NCBI GenBank assembly: GCA_009781925.1
Contig: WQUU01000017.1
Coordinates: forward strand, 1-7,933
DNA from: Bacillota bacterium
GTDB lineage: Bacteria > Bacillota > Clostridia > Oscillospirales > Oscillospiraceae
Direction: 5' to 3'
DNA length: 7,933 bases
Within the stretch, counting starts at the first letter, position 1; every line of letters starts with the position of its first letter. Under the pieces are notes generated by a model. The model saw nothing but the letters and a program-made list of their open reading frames with translations, did no database searches and was not told the DNA's origin. This document shows, one piece after another, positions 6,213 through 7,933 of this stretch. The translations under genes and the position numbers were made by a program.

Positions 6213-7598
6213 ATGATGTCAACCTACTACTTGGCGATCGACATCGGAGCCTCCAGCGGGCGGCATATTTTGGGATCCCTGGAGGACGATCAGCTGAAAC
6301 TCACGGAGGTCTACCGCTTTTCAAACAGCATGGTGACCCGGTACGGTCAGCTCTGCTGGGATTCGGACGCGCTGTTTGACGAGGTTCTGCGCGGCATGAA
6401 ACGCTGTGCGGAGCAATGCAAAATTCCCGTGAGCGTCGGGATCGACACCTGGGGCGTGGATTTTGCCCTGCTGGACGGGGCGGGCGAGCGCTTGGGCAAT
6501 ACGGTCGCCTACCGGGACAGCCGCACAGCCGGCATGGACAGCGCCGTCTTTGATCGGATTCCGGAGCGGGAGCTGTACGCCCGCACCGGGATTCAGACGG
6601 AGCCATTCAATACCATCTTCCAGCTCATGGCGCTCAAAAAACAAAGCCCGGCGCTGCTGGCGCGGGCCAAAACCCTGCTGCTGACGCCGGACTATCTGAA
6701 TTACCGCCTGTCCGGACTTATGCGGACGGAGTACAGCATCGCCTCGACCACGGGACTTTTAAACGCGGAGAGCCGAAGCTGGGATGGGGATGTGCTTCAA
6801 ATCTGCGGATTTCCGTGCGACATTTTCACTGAAATTGCCCCGCCGGGTACGGTTCTGGGCGGCTTGCGGCCCGAGATTCGGGCTCGGGTGGGCTACGGCG
6901 CCAGAGTCATATTGCCCTGCTGCCACGACACGGCCTCGGCGGTGACGGCGTTGCCGTCCACGGAGGAGGACACGCTCTATATCAGCTCCGGCACCTGGTC
7001 GCTTTTGGGCGTGGAACGCCCAAAACCCGACTGTTCCCCGGAAAGTATGGCGGGGGGATTCTCAAATGAGGGGGGGTATGGGGGGGGCTGCCTCTGTCTG
7101 CGCAACATCATGGGCCTGTGGATGATCCAGTCCGTCAAACGGGAACTGGCGGATCGATACAGCTTCGATGAGCTCTGCGCCCTCGCCGAGCGGACGGAGA
7201 TCACATCTCTGGTCAATTGCAATGACAACCGCTTCCTCGCCCCCGACAGTATGGTGCGGGAGATTCAAAACGCCTGCGCGCAGAGCGGGCAGCGGGCGCC
7301 ATCGACCCCGGGGGAGCTGACCGCCGTGATCTACCACAGCCTCGCGGCCTGTTACCGTGACTCCGTAAACACGATCGAGCGTCTGACCGGCACGGCTTAT
7401 CCCGCGATCCACATCATCGGCGGCGGTTCCCGCGATGCCCTGCTCAACGCACTGACGGCAAGCGCCACGGGCAAACCTGTCCGTGCCGGCCCCTCCGAGG
7501 CGACCGCCATCGGCAACCTCTTGGTTCAGATGATCGCGGACGGCGTTTTTGAGGATTTGAAAGCCGCGCGGGCCTGCGTCATTCGGTCGGGGCTGTAG
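6213..7598 (+). CDS. FGGY-family kinase, rhamnulokinase (RhaB)-type, probable L-fuculokinase
   Basis: ATP-dependent kinase for a ketose, 461 residues. The sequence follows RhaB closely: phosphate-binding AIDIGASSGR (8-17), GIDTWGVDFALLD (76-88), VAYRDSRT (98-105), GIQTEPFNTIFQL (126-138), CHDTASAV (237-244, Asp239 as probable catalytic base), YISSGTWSLLG (256-266), NIMGLW (298-303) and the C-terminal IIGGGSRDALLNAL (401-414) with GPSEATAIGN (426-435). Despite the rhamnulokinase family match, the neighbouring fucI suggests L-fuculose (or D-ribulose) as substrate; no rhamnose isomerase is seen. In the substrate segment RhaB of E. coli has FLPFNT where this protein has TEPFNT. ATG 6213 starts one base after the fucI stop and ATG 6216 is equally possible. 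No clear ribosome site is present, so termination-reinitiation from fucI is likely. Runs of seven and eight G lie at 7070-7076 and 7080-7087, with the frame intact. Confidence 0.93.
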   Translation: MMSTYYLAIDIGASSGRHILGSLEDDQLKLTEVYRFSNSMVTRYGQLCWDSDALFDEVLRGMKRCAEQCKIPVSVGIDTWGVDFALLDGAGERLGNTVAYRDSRTAGMDSAVFDRIPERELYARTGIQTEPFNTIFQLMALKKQSPALLARAKTLLLTPDYLNYRLSGLMRTEYSIASTTGLLNAESRSWDGDVLQICGFPCDIFTEIAPPGTVLGGLRPEIRARVGYGARVILPCCHDTASAVTALPSTEEDTLYISSGTWSLLGVERPKPDCSPESMAGGFSNEGGYGGGCLCLRNIMGLWMIQSVKRELADRYSFDELCALAERTEITSLVNCNDNRFLAPDSMVREIQNACAQSGQRAPSTPGELTAVIYHSLAACYRDSVNTIERLTGTAYPAIHIIGGGSRDALLNALTASATGKPVRAGPSEATAIGNLLVQMIADGVFEDLKAARACVIRSGL

Positions 7599-7615
7599 GC
7601 GTATCCGATCAAAAA

Positions 7616-7670
7616 CAGAACCCATCTATGGATAAACGAAAGTTTGCCTGTAGATGGGTTCTGCATTTTT
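7616..7670 (+). terminator. Long hairpin terminator after the kinase gene, probably bidirectional
   Basis: A perfect 13-bp stem CAGAACCCATCTA (7616-7628) with TAGATGGGTTCTG (7651-7663). Pairing continues through G-U pairs and one A-C mismatch to AAAC-GAAA-GTTT, so the hairpin of about 22 pairs is capped by a GAAA (GNRA) tetraloop at 7638-7641. T5 follows on the plus strand (7666-7670), and A5 at 7611-7615 gives a T5 tail on the minus strand too. It begins 17 bases after the kinase stop and closes the catabolic operon. Confidence 0.85.
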
Positions 7671-7698
7671 CGGAAGTCTAAAAGCGAAACCAGCACAA

Positions 7699-7709
7699 AT
7701 GGCCGCAAG
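7699..7709 (+). promoter_or_regulatory. Second copy of the 11-bp element ATGGCCGCAAG
   Basis: Identical to 2160-2170 and, like it, ending 12 bases before a -35 box (7722). Here it also forms part of a small inverted repeat CCGC-AA-GCGG (7703-7712). A shared regulatory site is possible but rests on two copies only. Confidence 0.25.
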
Positions 7710-7721
7710 CGGTGAGCACTA

Positions 7722-7750
7722 TTGAATACTCCGGCACGCTGTGATATAAT
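7722..7750 (+). promoter_or_regulatory. Promoter of the gene leaving the right edge, with extended -10
   Basis: -35 TTGAAT (7722-7727), a 17-base spacer and a perfect -10 TATAAT (7745-7750), preceded by TG one base upstream (7742-7743), an extended -10 element. Expected start near 7757, about 39 bases before the likely GTG start. It lies after the terminator, so the following gene is a separate transcription unit. Confidence 0.8.
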
Positions 7751-7795
7751 CTGTCTGCCAATCCGATGTTTCAATTCAAAAAGGGGGAACGCCCT

Positions 7796-7933
7796 GTGTC
7801 ACTGCTGCAAAAATTGCCCCAGCAAAGATTAAAACCTACCCATCACCACGGCGTAAAACTGTCCGGAAAAAATGACGCCTTGGAGCAGGACTACAAGACC
7901 TTCGCCGCCGGTCAAGGCGCTGATATTCTGGCC
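7796..7933 (+). CDS. Hypothetical protein, N-terminal fragment (runs off right edge)
   Basis: An open frame of 46 codons from GTG 7796 to the window end without a stop. Support comes from AAGGGGG (7781-7787) eight bases upstream and the strong promoter at 7722-7750. The visible part begins MSLLQKLPQQRLKPTHHHGV and is basic and polar, with a three-histidine stretch, no signal peptide and no membrane segment; the end (about residues 28-46) looks like the start of a globular domain. I do not recognise the family. Because of the terminator and its own promoter, a link to the fucose operon is not implied. Confidence 0.6.
   Translation, partial: MSLLQKLPQQRLKPTHHHGVKLSGKNDALEQDYKTFAAGQGADILA

Noticed and set aside
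1..7933. CRISPR array, tRNA, rRNA, insertion sequence or phage attachment site
   Set aside because: No spaced direct repeats, cloverleaf, transposase motif or terminal inverted repeats were seen on either strand.

Overview
The window is an accessory sugar-use locus from a fairly GC-rich bacterium. Strong Shine-Dalgarno sites, near-consensus TTGACA/TATAAT promoters, a ribose-type ABC transporter, a LacI-family regulator and a FucI isomerase together suggest a Firmicute, perhaps a gut-type Clostridia. This is inference from gene style; there is no rRNA or other marker in the window.

Left part, minus strand (1-2011): the ATPase (RbsA/MglA type, two nucleotide-binding domains) and then, 13 bases downstream, the first half of the membrane permease (RbsC type) of a sugar ABC importer. 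The permease runs off the left edge. A substrate-binding protein is not seen and may lie further left.

Centre (2012-2276): a divergent control region. It holds two near-consensus sigma-70-type promoters facing apart: TTGACA-17-TACAAT for the transporter and TTGACA-17-TATGAT for the regulator. Each is paired with one copy of a 13-bp site built on AAACGTTT, the two copies lying in opposite orientation. This looks like the operator pair of the adjacent LacI-type protein, which would then repress both the transporter and itself.

Right part, plus strand (2277-7598): the LacI-family regulator, an aldo/keto reductase, L-fucose isomerase (FucI) and an FGGY sugar kinase of rhamnulokinase type, in tight order. 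No separate promoter is visible in the short gap before the reductase, so the catabolic genes are probably read from the regulator's promoter through a weak hairpin terminator at the regulator's stop codon. A long hairpin terminator follows the kinase. A new promoter with an extended -10 box then leads to the first 46 codons of an unrecognised gene that leaves the right edge.

Proposed function: L-fucose (or D-arabinose, also a FucI substrate) is imported by the ABC system, isomerised to L-fuculose (D-ribulose) by FucI and phosphorylated by the RhaB-like kinase. The aldolase is not in the window. The aldo/keto reductase may reduce L-lactaldehyde, the product of the aldolase step, to 1,2-propanediol in place of the usual iron-dependent FucO, or may act on the sugar itself. 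The individual families are well known. The less ordinary points are the combination (FucI with a rhamnulokinase-type kinase and an aldo/keto reductase) and the mirrored operator layout. I found no evidence for an entirely new kind of system.
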